NCBI GenBank assembly: GCA_020002185.1
Contig: CM034533.1
Span: 46,266,562 to 46,330,561, forward strand
Length of the DNA stretch: 64,000 nucleotides
DNA from: Paraescarpia echinospica
Lineage: Eukaryota > Annelida > Polychaeta > Sabellida > Siboglinidae
Direction: 5' to 3'
In this document: positions 1 through 10,415 of the stretch, in pieces
Numbering within the stretch: position 1 is the stretch's first letter
Layout of the letters: each line of letters begins with the position of its first letter
Program-made: the position numbers and the translations under genes
The notes under the pieces: model-generated
The model's input: the letters and a program-made list of their open reading frames with translations, nothing else
Told to the model about the DNA's origin: nothing
Database searches by the model: none

Positions 1-329
1 ATGTGCGTAGCTTGATAACAGTCTAGCCTTCGTGAAGATTAGTAACATGCAGGACATATATTTGTGGTAAGACCACATTAAGGATCCGTCCGCCGAAAGA
101 GTGCACTTGAAAAAGCCGTTTTGTGGAGAAATGCGTGAATTTTTTTAAGCACTTTGATATGGAACATGTTTGTCTCGTGAATACTGAATGTACTATTGCA
201 TTAGATAAGATAAAACACCAAATGGGAATGAATATTCACACCTATATCTTACGAACTATTTTCTTGTAACTTACGTGACGGTGATGAAAGGGAAATATGC
301 ATTCCCCTTTGTGGTTAATCTATTTACTT
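1..329. repeat. Class E monomer at left edge of window
   Basis: Opens with gcgtagcttgataacagtc and gattagtaacatgcagg, the class E marks, and ends in the class E tail with cacctatatcttacg. It is the left end of the block repeated at 7485 onward, where the same monomer occurs with few differences. The array clearly continues to the left of the window. Confidence 0.9.
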
Positions 330-2931
330 GCGTAGCGTGGTATCAGTCTAGCCTTCGTGAAGATTTGTAACATGCAGGACATCTATTTGGGGTAAGTCCA
401 AATTAAGGATCCGTCCGCCGAAAGAGTGCACTTAAAAATACCACTTTCTTGTGATACGCGTGAATGTTTTCGATCGCTTTGACATGGGACATGTTTGACT
501 CGTGAATACTGAATGTACTACTGCATTAGACAAAATAAAACATCAAATGGGAATGGGTTTTCACACCCATAACTTACGTACTATTTCTTGTTACTTCCGT
601 GACGGAGATGAAAGGGTAACATGAATTACCCTTTGTGGTTAATTTAGTTATGTATGTAGCTTGATATCAGTCTAGCCTTCGTGAAGATTTGTAACATGCG
701 GGACATCTATTTGGGGTAAGACCACATTAAGGATCCGTCCGCCGAAAGAGACCACTTGAAAATATCGTTTTGTCGTGATACGCGTGAATTTTTTCGATCA
801 CTTTGACATGGGACATGTTTGTCTCGTTAATATTGAATGTACTACTGCATTAGACAAGATAAAACATCAAATGGGAATGAGTTTTCAAACCCATTACTTT
901 CGTTCCGTTTTTTTGTAACTTACGTGACGGAGATGGAAGGGTAACATGCATTCCCCTTTGTGGATAATCTAGTTATGTGTGTAGCTTGATATAAATTTAG
1001 CTTTCGTGAAGATTTGTAACATGCATGACTTCTGTTTGGGGTAAGACAACATTAAGGATCCGTCCGCCGAAAGAGTGCACTTGAAAATGCCTTTTTGTGA
1101 TGAAATGTGTGAATTTTTTTAAGCATTTTGATGTGGAACATGTTTGTCTCGTGAATACTGAATGTACTACTGCATTAGATAAGATAAAACATCAAATGGG
1201 AATGAATATTCACACCTATAACTTACGAACTATTTTCTTGTAACTTACGTGACGGTGATGAAAGGGTAATATGCATTCCCCTTTGTGGTTAATCTATTTA
1301 CTTGTGTAGCGTGGTATTAGTCTAGCCTTCGTGAAGATTTGTAACATGCACGACATCTCTTTTGGGAAAGACCACATTAAGGATCCGTTCGCCGAAAGTG
1401 TGCACTTGAAAATACCGTTTTGTGGTGAAAAGCGTGAATTTTGTTCGATCACTTTCATATGGGACATGTTTGCTTCATGAATACTGAATGTACTACTGCA
1501 TAAGTCAAGATAAAACATCAAATGGGAATGAGTTTTCACACCCATAATTTCGTACAGTTTTCTTGTAATTTACGTGACGGAGATGAAAGGGTAACATGCA
1601 TTCCCCTTTGTGGTTAATTTAGTTATGTGTGTGGCTTGATATCAATTTTGCTTTCGTGAATATTTGTAACGTGCAGGATTTCTATATTTGGGCTAATAAC
1701 ACATTAAGTATCCGTCCGCCGAAAGAGTGCACTTGAAAATACCATTTTGTGGTGATATGCGTGAATTTGTATCGATCATTTTGACATGGGACATGTTTGT
1801 CTCGTGAATACTGAATGTACTACTGCATTAGACAAGATGAAAGATCAAATGGGAATGAGTATTCATACCCATAACTTACGTACCATTTTCTTGTAACTTA
1901 CGTGACGGAGATGGAAGGGTAACATGCATTCCCATTTGTGGATAATCTAGTTATGTGTGTAGCTTGATATAAATTTAGCTTTCGTGAAGATTTGTAACAT
2001 GCATGACTTCTGTTTGGGGTAAGACAACATTAAGGATCCGTCCGCCGAAAGAGTGCACTTGAAAATGCCTTTTTGTGGTGAAATGTGTGAATTTTTTAAA
2101 GCATTTTGATGTGGAACATGTTTGTCTCGTGAATACTGAATGTACTACTGCATTAGATAAGATAAAACATCAAATGGGAATGAATATTCACACCCATAAC
2201 TTACGAACTATTTTCTTGTAACTTACGTGACGGTGATGAAAGGGTAATATGCATTCCCCTTTGTGGTTAATCTATTTACTTGTGTAGCGTGGTATTAGTC
2301 TAGCCTTCGTGAAGATTTGTAACATGCACGACATCTATTTTGGGAAAGACCACATTAAGGATCCGTTCGCCGAAAGTGTGCACTTGACAATACCGTTTTG
2401 TGGTGAAAAGCGTGAATTTTGTTCGATCACTTTGATATGGGACATGTTTGTCTCATGAATACTGAATGTACTACTGCATTAGACAAGATAAAACATCAAA
2501 TGGGAATGAGTATTCATACCCATAACTTACGTACCATTTTCTTGTAACTTACGTGACGGAGATGGAAGGGTAACATGCATTCCCCTTTGAGGTTAATTCA
2601 GTTATGTGTGTAGCGTGATAACAGTCTAGCCTTCGTGAAGATTAGTAACATGCAGGACATCTATTTGTGGTAAGACCACATTAAGGATCCGTCCGCCGAA
2701 AGAGTGCACTAGAAAATGCCGTTTTGTGGAGAAATGCGTGAATTTTTTTGAGCACTTTGATATGGAACATGTTTGTCTCGTGAATACTGAATGTATACTG
2801 CATTAGATAAGATAAAACACCAAATGGGAATGAATATTCACACCTATATCTTACGAAATATTGTCTTGTAACTTACGTGACGGTGATGAAAGGGTAATAT
2901 GCATTCCCCTTTGTGGTTAATCTATTTACTT
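330..2931. repeat. 8-monomer HOR unit A-B-C-D-F-C-D-E
   Basis: Eight monomers; the C-D pair occurs twice, separated by one F. The F monomer near 1.63 kb has a 2-bp longer ctatatttggg and a lost BamHI site at 1708-1713 (gtatcc). The same order and the same private variants recur at 7814-10415 at an offset of 7484 bp. The D monomer holds an 83-codon minus-strand open frame (1294-1545) that I regard as chance. Confidence 0.9.
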
Positions 2932-5206
2932 GTGTAGCGTGGTATCAGTCTAGTCTTCGTGAAGATTTGTAACATGCAGGACATCTATTTTGGGTAAGTC
3001 CAAATTAAGGATCCGTCTGCCGAAAGAGTGCACTTGAAAATACCACTTTCTGGTGATACGCGTGATTGTTTTCGATCGCTTTGACATGGGACATGTTTGA
3101 CTCGTGAATACTGAATGTACTACTGCATTAGACAAAATAAAATATCAAATGGGAATGGGTTTTCACACCCATAACTTACGTACTATTTCTTGTAACTTAC
3201 GTGACGGAGATGAAAGGGTAACATGAATTACCCTTTGTGGTTAATTTAGTTATGTGTGTAGCTTGATATCAGTCTAGCCTTCCTGAAGATTTGTAACATG
3301 CGGGACATCTATTTGGGGTAAGACCACATTAAGGATCCGTCCGCCGAAAGAGACCACTTGAAAATATCGTTTTGTCGTGATACGCGTGAATTTTTTCGAT
3401 CACTTTGACATGGGACATGTTTGTCTCGTTAATATTGAATGTACTACTGCATTAGACAAGATAAAACATCAAATTGGAATGAGTTTTCACACCCATAACT
3501 TTCGTTCCGTTTTTTTGTAACTTACGTGACGGAGATGGAAGGGTAACATGCATTCCCATTTGTGGATAATCTAGTTATGTGTGTAGCTTGATATAAATTT
3601 AGCTTTCGTGAAGATTTGTAACATGCATGACTTCTGTTTGGGGTAAGACAACATTAAGGATCCGTCCGCCGAAAGAGTGCACTTGAAAATGCCTTTTTGT
3701 GGTGAAATGTGTGAATTTTTTAAAGCATTTTGATGTGGAACATGTTTGTCTCGTGAATACTGAATGTACTACTGCATTAGATAAGATAAAACATCAAATG
3801 GGAATGAAAATTCACACCCATAACTTACGAACTATTTTCTTGTAACTTACGTGACGGTGATGAAAGGGTAATATGCATTCCCCTTTGTGGTTAATCTATT
3901 TACTTGTGTAGCGTGGTATCAGTCTAGCCTTCGTGAAGATTTGTAACATGCAGGACATCTGTTAGGGATAAGACCACATTAAGGATCCGTCCGCCGAAGG
4001 AGTGCACTTGAAAATACCGTTTTGTGGTGATAAGCGTGAATTTTGTTCGATCACTTTGATATGGGACATGTTTGTCTCATGAATACTGAATGTACTACTG
4101 CATTAGACAAGATAAAACATCAAATGGAAATGAGTTTTCACACCCATAATTTCGTACCGTTTTCTTGAAATTTACGTGACAGAGATGAAAGGGTAACATG
4201 CATTCCCCTTTGTGGTTAATTTAGTTATGTGTGTAGCTTGATATCAATTTTGCTTTCGTGAATATTTGTAACGTGCAGGATTTCTATTTGGGCTAATAAC
4301 ACATTAAGGATCCGTCCGCCGAAAGAGTGCACTTGAAAATACCGTTTTGTGGTGATATGCGTGAATATGTATCGATCATTTTGACATGGGACATGTTTGT
4401 CTCGTGAATACTGAATGTACTACTGCATTAGACAAGATAAAAAATCAAATGGGAATGAGTATTCATATCCATAACTTACGTACCATTTTCTTGTAACTTA
4501 CGTGACGGAGATGGAAGGGTAACATGCATTCCCCTTTGTGGTTAATCCAGTTATGTGTGTAGCTTCATAACAGTCTAGCCTTCGTGAAGATTAGTAACAT
4601 GCAGGACATCTATTTGTGGTAAGACCACATTAAGGATCCGTCCGCCGAAAGAGACCACTTGAAAATATCGTTTTGTCGTGATAAGCGTGAATTTTTTCGA
4701 TCACTTTGACATGGGACATGTTTGTCTCGTGAATACTGAATGTATTACTGCATTAGACAAGATAAAACATCAAATGGGAATGAGTATTCATACCCATAAC
4801 GTAACTACCATTTTCTTGTAACTTACGTGACGGAGATGGAAGGGTAACATGCATTCCCCTTTGTGGTTAATCCAGTTATGTGCGTAGCTTGATAACAGTC
4901 TAGCCTTCGTGAAGATTAGTAACATGCAGGACATCTATTTGTGGTAAGACCACATTAAGGATCTGTCCGCCGAAAGAGTGCACTTGAAAAAGCCGTTTTG
5001 TGGAGAAATGCGTGAATTTTTTTGAGCACTTTGATATGGAACATGTTTGTCTCGTGAATACTGAATGTACTACTGCATTAGATAAGATAAAACAGCAAAT
5101 GGGAATGAATATTCACATCCGTATCTTACGAACTATTTTCTTGTAACTTACGTGACGGTGATGAAAGGGTAATATGCATTCCCCTTTGTGGTTAATCTAT
5201 TTACTT
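2932..5206. repeat. 7-monomer HOR unit A-B-C-D2-F-(E/B/F hybrid)-E
   Basis: Seven monomers (2275 bp). The sixth (4557-4881) is a three-way hybrid: E-like at its start (cataacagtc, gattagtaac), B-like in the middle (gagaccacttg, gtcgtgataagcg), F-like at its end (gagtattcatacccataacg). The BamHI site of the last E is lost at 4959-4964 (ggatct). The first three monomers share more private variants with 13.66-14.64 kb than with the 7484-bp-offset partner at 10.4 kb. Confidence 0.88.
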
Positions 5207-5280
5207 GTGTAGCGTGGTATCAGTCTAGCCTTCGTGAAGATTTGTAACATGCAGGACATCTATTTGGGGTAAGTCCAAAT

Positions 5281-5308
5281 TAAGGATCCGTCCGCCGAAA
5301 GAGTGCAC
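5281..5308. other. Representative conserved GC-rich core of the monomer
   Basis: Shown here for the class A copy at 5207. The core aaggatccgtccgccgaaag followed by agtgcac carries a BamHI site, three CpGs within 12 bp and usually an ApaLI site. It is the best conserved stretch across classes; B replaces the last part with agaccac, and D, F and H often have gttcgcc. BamHI losses that I noticed: 1708-1713, 4959-4964, 9191-9196, 21537-21542, 41687-41692, 59283-59288, 61884-61889 and 62534-62539. The list may not be exhaustive. Confidence 0.85.
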
Positions 5309-5429
5309 TTGAAAATACCACTTTCTGGTGATACGCGTGAATGTTTTCGATCGCTTTGACATGGGACATGTTTGACTCGTGAATACTGAATGTACTACTG
5401 CATTAGACAAAATAAAACATCAAATGGGA

Positions 5430-5447
5430 ATGGGTTTTCACACCCAT
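5430..5447. other. Representative class A palindrome 1 (6-bp stem)
   Basis: ATGGGT, six-base loop tttcac, ACCCAT. It is perfect in class A and, with loop ttttac, in most class H monomers. In B and D2 the first arm is ATGAGT, which breaks one pair. It lies about 40 bp before palindrome 2. Confidence 0.8.
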
Positions 5448-5487
5448 AACTTACGTACTATTTCTTGTAACTTACGTGACGGAGATA

Positions 5488-5511
5488 AAAGGGTAACATG
5501 AATTACCCTTT
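5488..5511. other. Representative class A palindrome 2 (9-bp stem)
   Basis: AAAGGGTAA, six-base loop catgaa, TTACCCTTT: a perfect 9-bp inverted repeat near the end of class A monomers. All other classes read aagggtaacatgcattcccc or a close variant at this place, which breaks the symmetry. The two 6-base-loop palindromes together mark class A. Confidence 0.85.
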
Positions 5512-5713
5512 GTGGTTAATTTAGTTATGTGTGCAGGTTGATATCAGTCTAGCCTTCGTGAAGATTTGTAACATGCGGGACATCTATTTGGGGTAAGACG
5601 ACATTAAGGATCCGTTCGCCGAAAGAGACCACTTGAAAATACCGTTTTGTCGTGATACGCGTGAATTTTTTCGATCACTTTGACATGGGACATGTTTGTC
5701 TCGTTAATATTGA

Positions 5714-6280
5714 ATGTACTACTGCATTAGACAAAATAAAACGTCAAAGGGAAATCAAATCCTTGGATTAATTAGGCGAAATATAGCGTATAAAAAAAAA
5801 GAATTAATAGTACCGCTGTACAAAACAATAGTGAGGCCTCATTTAGAATATTGTATACAAGCATGGAGGCCATATCGCAAGAAGGACATAGATATGCTAG
5901 AAAGAGTACAGAGGAGAGCGACTAAAATGATACCAAATCTGAGGGATCTTAGTTACGAAATACGCCTAAAAGAATGTGGTTTAACAACACTAGAGACTAG
6001 GAGATTGAGAGGAGATCACATAGAAGTGTTTAAAATATTGAATGGTTATGAAAATATTGATAGAAACATTTTTTTCTCAGTTAAGAAAAATAGAAGGACC
6101 AGAGGACATGAAGCTACATTAGTAAAGGAGCAGTGTAGATTAGATATAAGAAAGTTCTCATTCTCACAAAGGACTGTAAATGAATGGAACAGATTATCTC
6201 CTGATTGTGTTGGTGCTAGTAGCGTGAATATGTTTAAAAATAAAATCGACACACACCTTAAAAAGGCGGGATACATGTAG
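5714..6280 (+). pseudogene. C-terminal fragment of non-LTR retrotransposon ORF2 (reverse transcriptase 3' region)
   Basis: The open frame has 188 codons. Codons 1-11, including the ATG, are satellite sequence; element-derived protein begins at about residue 12. What remains is the region after the catalytic core of CR1-like ORF2 proteins: LGLIRR at 17-22, LYKTIVRPHLEYCIQAW at 35-51, LERVQRRATKMI at 62-73, LTTLETRRLRGDHIEVFKIL at 90-109, VNEWNRLS at 155-162 and SSVNMFKNKIDTHLK at 169-183. These blocks are familiar from CR1-like elements of vertebrates and invertebrates. The endonuclease domain and the catalytic aspartate motif lie upstream in a full-length element (ORF2 is normally several times longer) and are missing, so no reverse-transcriptase activity is possible. 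There is no internal stop or visible frameshift in about 177 element codons, which suggests a fairly young insertion. The ATG is supplied by the satellite by chance and is unlikely to be a real start. Confidence 0.9.
5726..5748. repeat. Left copy of putative target-site duplication
   Basis: 23 bp of satellite (attagacaaaataaaacg then tcaaa) directly precede the retroelement. The right copy at 6383-6405 differs at two positions (A/G at the tenth base and G/A at the eighteenth). A 23-bp duplication is long for CR1-like elements, and the true junction may be blurred by microhomology at tcaaa/aaggg. Confidence 0.6.
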
Positions 6281-6328
6281 ATAAAAAGTATTGGACTCTC
6301 GATAAGCCAAAAGGCTTCCTTGTCCACC

Positions 6329-6357
6329 TGCCATCCAGAGTAATTTTCTGGATGGCA
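6329..6357 (+). other. Perfect 11-bp stem-loop in the retroelement 3' UTR
   Basis: TGCCATCCAGA (6329-6339) and TCTGGATGGCA (6347-6357) are exact reverse complements around the 7-nt loop gtaattt. It ends right at the tail repeat. The position fits a 3' recognition structure for the element's own reverse transcriptase, but this is inference. Confidence 0.75.
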
Positions 6358-6382
6358 ATCTTGTTAAATCTTGTTAAATCTT
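6357..6382 (+). repeat. 3'-terminal 10-bp tandem repeat of the retroelement
   Basis: aatcttgtta occurs twice in a row and is followed by a partial third copy aatctt. CR1-related elements end in short tandem repeats instead of poly(A), which supports the family assignment and fixes the right end of the insertion. Confidence 0.75.
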
Positions 6383-6405
6383 ATTAGACAAGATAAAACA
6401 TCAAA
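6383..6405. repeat. Right copy of putative target-site duplication
   Basis: attagacaagataaaacatc then aaa resumes the interrupted B monomer exactly where the left copy began. It matches the ordinary B sequence, whereas the left copy carries two changes, one of which (acaaaataaa) is the normal form in class A. Confidence 0.6.
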
Positions 6406-7813
6406 TGGGAATGAGTTTTCACACCCATAACTTTCGTTCCGTTTTCTTGTAACTTACGTGACGGAGATGGAAGGGTAACATGCATTCCCCTTTGTGGATA
6501 ATCTAGTTATGTGTGTAGCTTGATATAAATTTAGCTTTCGTGAAGATTTGTAACATACATGACTTCTGTTTGGGGTAAGACAACATTAAGGATCCGTCCG
6601 TCGAAAGAGTGCACTTGAAAATGCCTTTTTGTGGTGAAATGTGTGAATTTTTTTAAGTATTTTGATGTGGAACACGTTTGTCTCGTGAATACTGAATGTA
6701 CTACTGCATTAGATAAGATAAAACATCAAATGGGAATGAATATTCACACCCACAACTTACGAACTATTTTCTTGTAACTTACGTGACGGTGATGAAAGGG
6801 TAATATGCATTCCCCTTTGTGGTTAATCTATTTAATTGTGTAGCGTGGTATCAGTCTAGCCTTCGTGAAGATTTGTAACATGCAGGACATCTGTTAGGGA
6901 TAAGACCACATTAAGGATCCGTCCGCCGAAGGAGTGCACTTGAAAATACCGTTTTGTGGTGATAAGCGTGAATTTTGTTCGATCACTTTGATATGGGACA
7001 TGTTTGTCTCATGAATACTGAATGTACTACTGCATTAGACAAGATAAAACATCAAATGGAAATGAGTTGTCACACCCATAATTTCGTACCGTTTTCTTGT
7101 AATTTACGTGACGGAGATGAAAGGGTAACATGCATTCCCCTTTGTGGTTAATTTAGTTATGTGTGTAGCTTGATATCAATTTTGCTTTCATGAATATTTG
7201 TAACGTGCAGGATTTCTATTTGGGCTAATAACACATTAAGGATCCGTCCGCCGAAAGAGTGCACTTGAAAATACCGTTTTGTGGTGATATGCGTGAATAT
7301 GTATCGATCATTTTGACATGGGACATGTTTGTCTCGTGAATACTGAATGTACTACTGCATTAGACAAGATAAAAGATCAAATGGGAATGAGTATTCATAC
7401 CCATAACTTACGTACCATTTTCTTGTAACTTACGTGACGGAGATGGAAGGGTAACATGCATTCCCCTTTGTGGTTAATCCAGTTATGTGTGTAGCTTGAT
7501 AACAGTCTAGCCTTCGTGAAGATTAGTAACATGCAGGACATCTATTTGTGGTAAGACCACATTAAGGATCCGTCCGCCGAAAGAGTGCACTTAAAAAAGC
7601 CGTTTTGTGGAGAAATGCGTGAATTTTTTTGACCACTTTGATATGGAACATGTTTATCTCGTGAATACTGAATGTACTATTGCATTAGATAAGATAAAAC
7701 ACCAAATGGGAATGAATATTCACACCTATATCTTACGAACTATTTTCTTGTAACTTACGTGACGGTGATGAAAGGGTAATATGCATTCCCCTTTGTGGTT
7801 AATCTATTTACTT

Positions 7814-10415
7814 GCGTAGCGTGGTATCAGTCTAGCCTTCGTGAAGATTTGTAACATGCAGGACATCTATTTGGGGTAAGTCCAAATTAAGGATCCGTCC
7901 GCCGAAAGAGTGCACTTAAAAATACCACTTTCTTGTGATACGCGTGAATGTTTTCGATCGCTTTGACATGGGACATGTTTGAATCGTGAATACTGAATGT
8001 ACTACTGCATTAGACAAAATAAAACATCAAATGGGAATGGGTTTTCACACCCATAACTTACGTACTATTTCTTGTTACTTCCGTGACGGAGATGAAAGGG
8101 TAACATGAATTACCCTTTGTGGTTAATTTAGTTATGTATGTAGCTTGATATCAGTCTAGCCTTCGTGAAGATTTGTAACATGCGGGACATCTATTTGGGG
8201 TAAGACCACATTAAGGATCCGTCCGCCGAAAGAGACCACTTGAAAATATCGTTTTGTCGTGATACGCGTGAATTTTTTCGATCACTTTGACATGGGACAT
8301 GTTTGTCTCGTTAATATTGAATGTACTACTGCATTAGACAAGATAAAACATCAAATGGGAATGAGTTTTCAAACCCATTACTTTCGTTCCGTTTTTTTGT
8401 AACTTACGTGACGGAGATGGAAGGGTAACATGCATTCCCCTTTGTGGATAATCTAGTTATGTGTGTAGCTTGATATAAATTTAGCTTTCGTGAAGATTTG
8501 TAACATGCATGACTTCTGTTTGGGGTAAGACAACATTAAGGATCCGTCCGCCGAAAGAGTGCACTTGAAAATGCCTTTTTGTGATGAAATGTGTGAATTT
8601 TTTTAAGCATTTTGATGTGGAACATGTTTGTCTCGTGAATACTGAATGTACTACTGCATTAGATAAGATAAAACATCAAATGGGAATGAATATTCACACC
8701 TATAACTTACGAACTATTTTCTTGTAACTTACGTGACGGTGATGAAAGGGTAATATGCATTCCCCTTTGTGGTTAATCTATTTACTTGTGTAGCGTGGTA
8801 TTAGTCTAGCCTTCGTGAAGATTTGTAACATGCACGACATCTCTTTTGGGAAAGACCACATTAAGGATCCGTTCGCCGAAAGTGTGCACTTGAAAATACC
8901 GTTTTGTGGTGAAAAGCGTGAATTTTGTTCGATCACTTTCATATGGGACATGTTTGCTTCATGAATACTGAATGTACTACTGCATAAGTCAAGATAAAAC
9001 ATCAAATGGGAATGAGTTTTCACACCCATAATTTCGTACAGTTTTCTTGTAATTTACGTGACGGAGATGAAAGGGTAACATGCATTCCCCTTTGTGGTTA
9101 ATTTAGTTATGTGTGTGGCTTGATATCAATTTTGCTTTCGTGAATATTTGTAACGTGCAGGATTTCTATATTTGGGCTAATAACACATTAAGTATCCGTC
9201 CGCCGAAAGAGTGCACTTGAAAATACCATTTTGTGGTGATATGCGTGAATTTGTATCGATCATTTTGACATGGGACATGTTTGTCTCGTGAATACTGAAT
9301 GTACTACTGCATTAGACAAGATGAAAGATCAAATGGGAATGAGTATTCATACCCATAACTTACGTACCATTTTCTTGTAACTTACGTGATGGAGATGGAA
9401 GGGTAACATGCATTCCCATTTGTGGATAATCTAGTTATGTGTGTAGCTTGATATAAATTTAGCTTTCGTGAAGATTTGTAACATGCATGACTTCTGTTTG
9501 GGGTAAGACAACATTAAGGATCCGTCCGCCGAAAGAGTGCACTTGAAAATGCCTTTTTGTGGTGAAATGTGTGAATTTTTTAAAGCATTTTGATGTGGAA
9601 CATGTTTGTCTCGTGATTACTGAATGTACTACTGCATTAGATAAGATAAAACATCAAATGGGAATGAATATTCACACCCATAACTTACGAACTATTTTCT
9701 TGTAACTTACGTGACGGTGATGAAAGGGTAATATGCATTCCCCTTTGTGGTTAATCTATTTACTTGTGTAGCGTGGTATTAGTCTAGCCTTCGTGAAGAT
9801 TTGTAACATGCACGACATCTATTTTGGGAAAGACCACATTAAGGATCCGTTCGCCGAAAGTGTGCACTTGACAATACCGTTTTGTGGTGAAAAGCGTGAA
9901 TTTTGTTCGATCACTTTGATATGGGACATGTTTGTCTCATGAATACTGAATGTACTACTGCATTAGACAAGATAAAACATCAAATGGGAATGAGTATTCA
10001 TACCCATAACTTACGTACCATTTTCTTGTAACTTACGTGACGGAGATGGAAGGGTAACATGCATTCCCCTTTGAGGTTAATTCAGTTATGTGTGTAGCGT
10101 GATAACAGTCTAGCCTTCGTGAAGATTAGTAACATGCAGGACATCTATTTGTGGTAAGACCACATTAAGGATCCGTCCGCCGAAAGAGTGCACTAGAAAA
10201 AGCCGTTTTGTGGAGAAATGCGTGAATTTTTTTGAGCACTTTGATATGGAACATGTTTGTCTCGTGAATACTGAATGTATACTGCATTAGATAAGATAAA
10301 ACACCAAATGGGAATGAATATTCACACCTATATCTTACGAAATATTGTCTTGTAACTTACGTGACGGTGATGAAAGGGTAATATGCATTCCCCTTTGTGG
10401 TTAATCTATTTACTT
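7814..10415. repeat. 8-monomer HOR unit A-B-C-D-F-C-D-E (second copy)
   Basis: Same class order as 330-2931 at a constant offset of 7484 bp, including the lost BamHI site of F (9191-9196) and the unusual tgcataagtcaag in D. Only a few single-base differences were seen by eye (for example cttacgtgatgg near 9380 and cgtgattactg near 9611). Confidence 0.92.

Larger units (their letters stand above)
5749..6382 (+). mobile_element. 5'-truncated CR1/L2-like non-LTR retrotransposon fragment
   Basis: About 634 bp of non-satellite DNA sits inside a B monomer. It holds the C-terminal part of a reverse-transcriptase ORF, a stop codon at 6278-6280, a roughly 100-bp 3' UTR with an 11-bp perfect hairpin, and a 3' end made of a short tandem repeat (aatcttgtta twice). 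There is no poly(A) tail. Loss of the 5' end, a microsatellite-like 3' end and flanking satellite duplication fit target-primed reverse transcription of a CR1-clade element. The endonuclease and the catalytic reverse-transcriptase core are absent, so the copy cannot move by itself. It is the only non-satellite sequence in 64 kb, and no other monomer carries it, so it entered after most local amplification. CR1 versus L2 or another related clade cannot be settled from this fragment. Confidence 0.92.
6281..6382 (+). other. 3' UTR of the CR1-like element
   Basis: About 100 bp between the stop codon and the right target-site copy. It contains a small 5-bp stem AAGCC/GGCTT with an AAAA loop (6304-6317), the 11-bp hairpin at 6329-6357 and the tail repeat. 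In CR1-type elements the 3' end is what the reverse transcriptase recognises; that role is inferred here. Confidence 0.75.
5207..7813. repeat. 6-monomer HOR unit A-B-C-D2-F-E carrying the retroelement
   Basis: The unit spans 2607 bp, of which about 657 bp is the retroelement plus one copy of its target-site duplication; the satellite part is therefore a normal 6-monomer length. The insertion splits the B monomer (5531-6512). The C and D2 monomers (about 6.5-7.15 kb) share rare variants (aattgtgtagcg, gagttgtcac) with 24.4-25.0 kb. Confidence 0.9.

Noticed and set aside
1294..1545. Minus-strand 83-codon frame, also at 8778-9029
   Set aside because: Present twice only because the block is duplicated at 7484 bp. 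Other D monomers lack it because of the normal stop in the tactgcattag region, which is changed to tgcataag here.
2950..3135. Minus-strand 61-codon open frame, repeated in about 27 class A monomers across the window
   Set aside because: It follows the satellite class, not a gene: it is short, has no recognisable domain, and varies at both silent and non-silent positions along with surrounding non-coding satellite. It is lost in class A copies such as 330, 7814 and 35760. A lack of stops in one frame of a repeated monomer is enough to explain it. A transcript or peptide would be needed to revive the idea.
5281..5308. CENP-B box on the minus strand of the core (ctctttcggcggacggatcc)
   Set aside because: The first half fits TTCGnnnnA, but the required CGGG of the second half is gatc here, so it does not match the mammalian 17-bp consensus. 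A different binding site remains possible but unsupported.
5714..5746. Functional satellite-retroelement fusion gene with satellite start codon
   Set aside because: The ATG and 11 codons before the element are ordinary satellite that happens to be in frame. No promoter is visible, and the downstream part lacks the catalytic core.
6046..6327. Minus-strand 93-codon frame over the retroelement
   Set aside because: Antisense shadow of the reverse-transcriptase fragment; the sense frame has clear family blocks.
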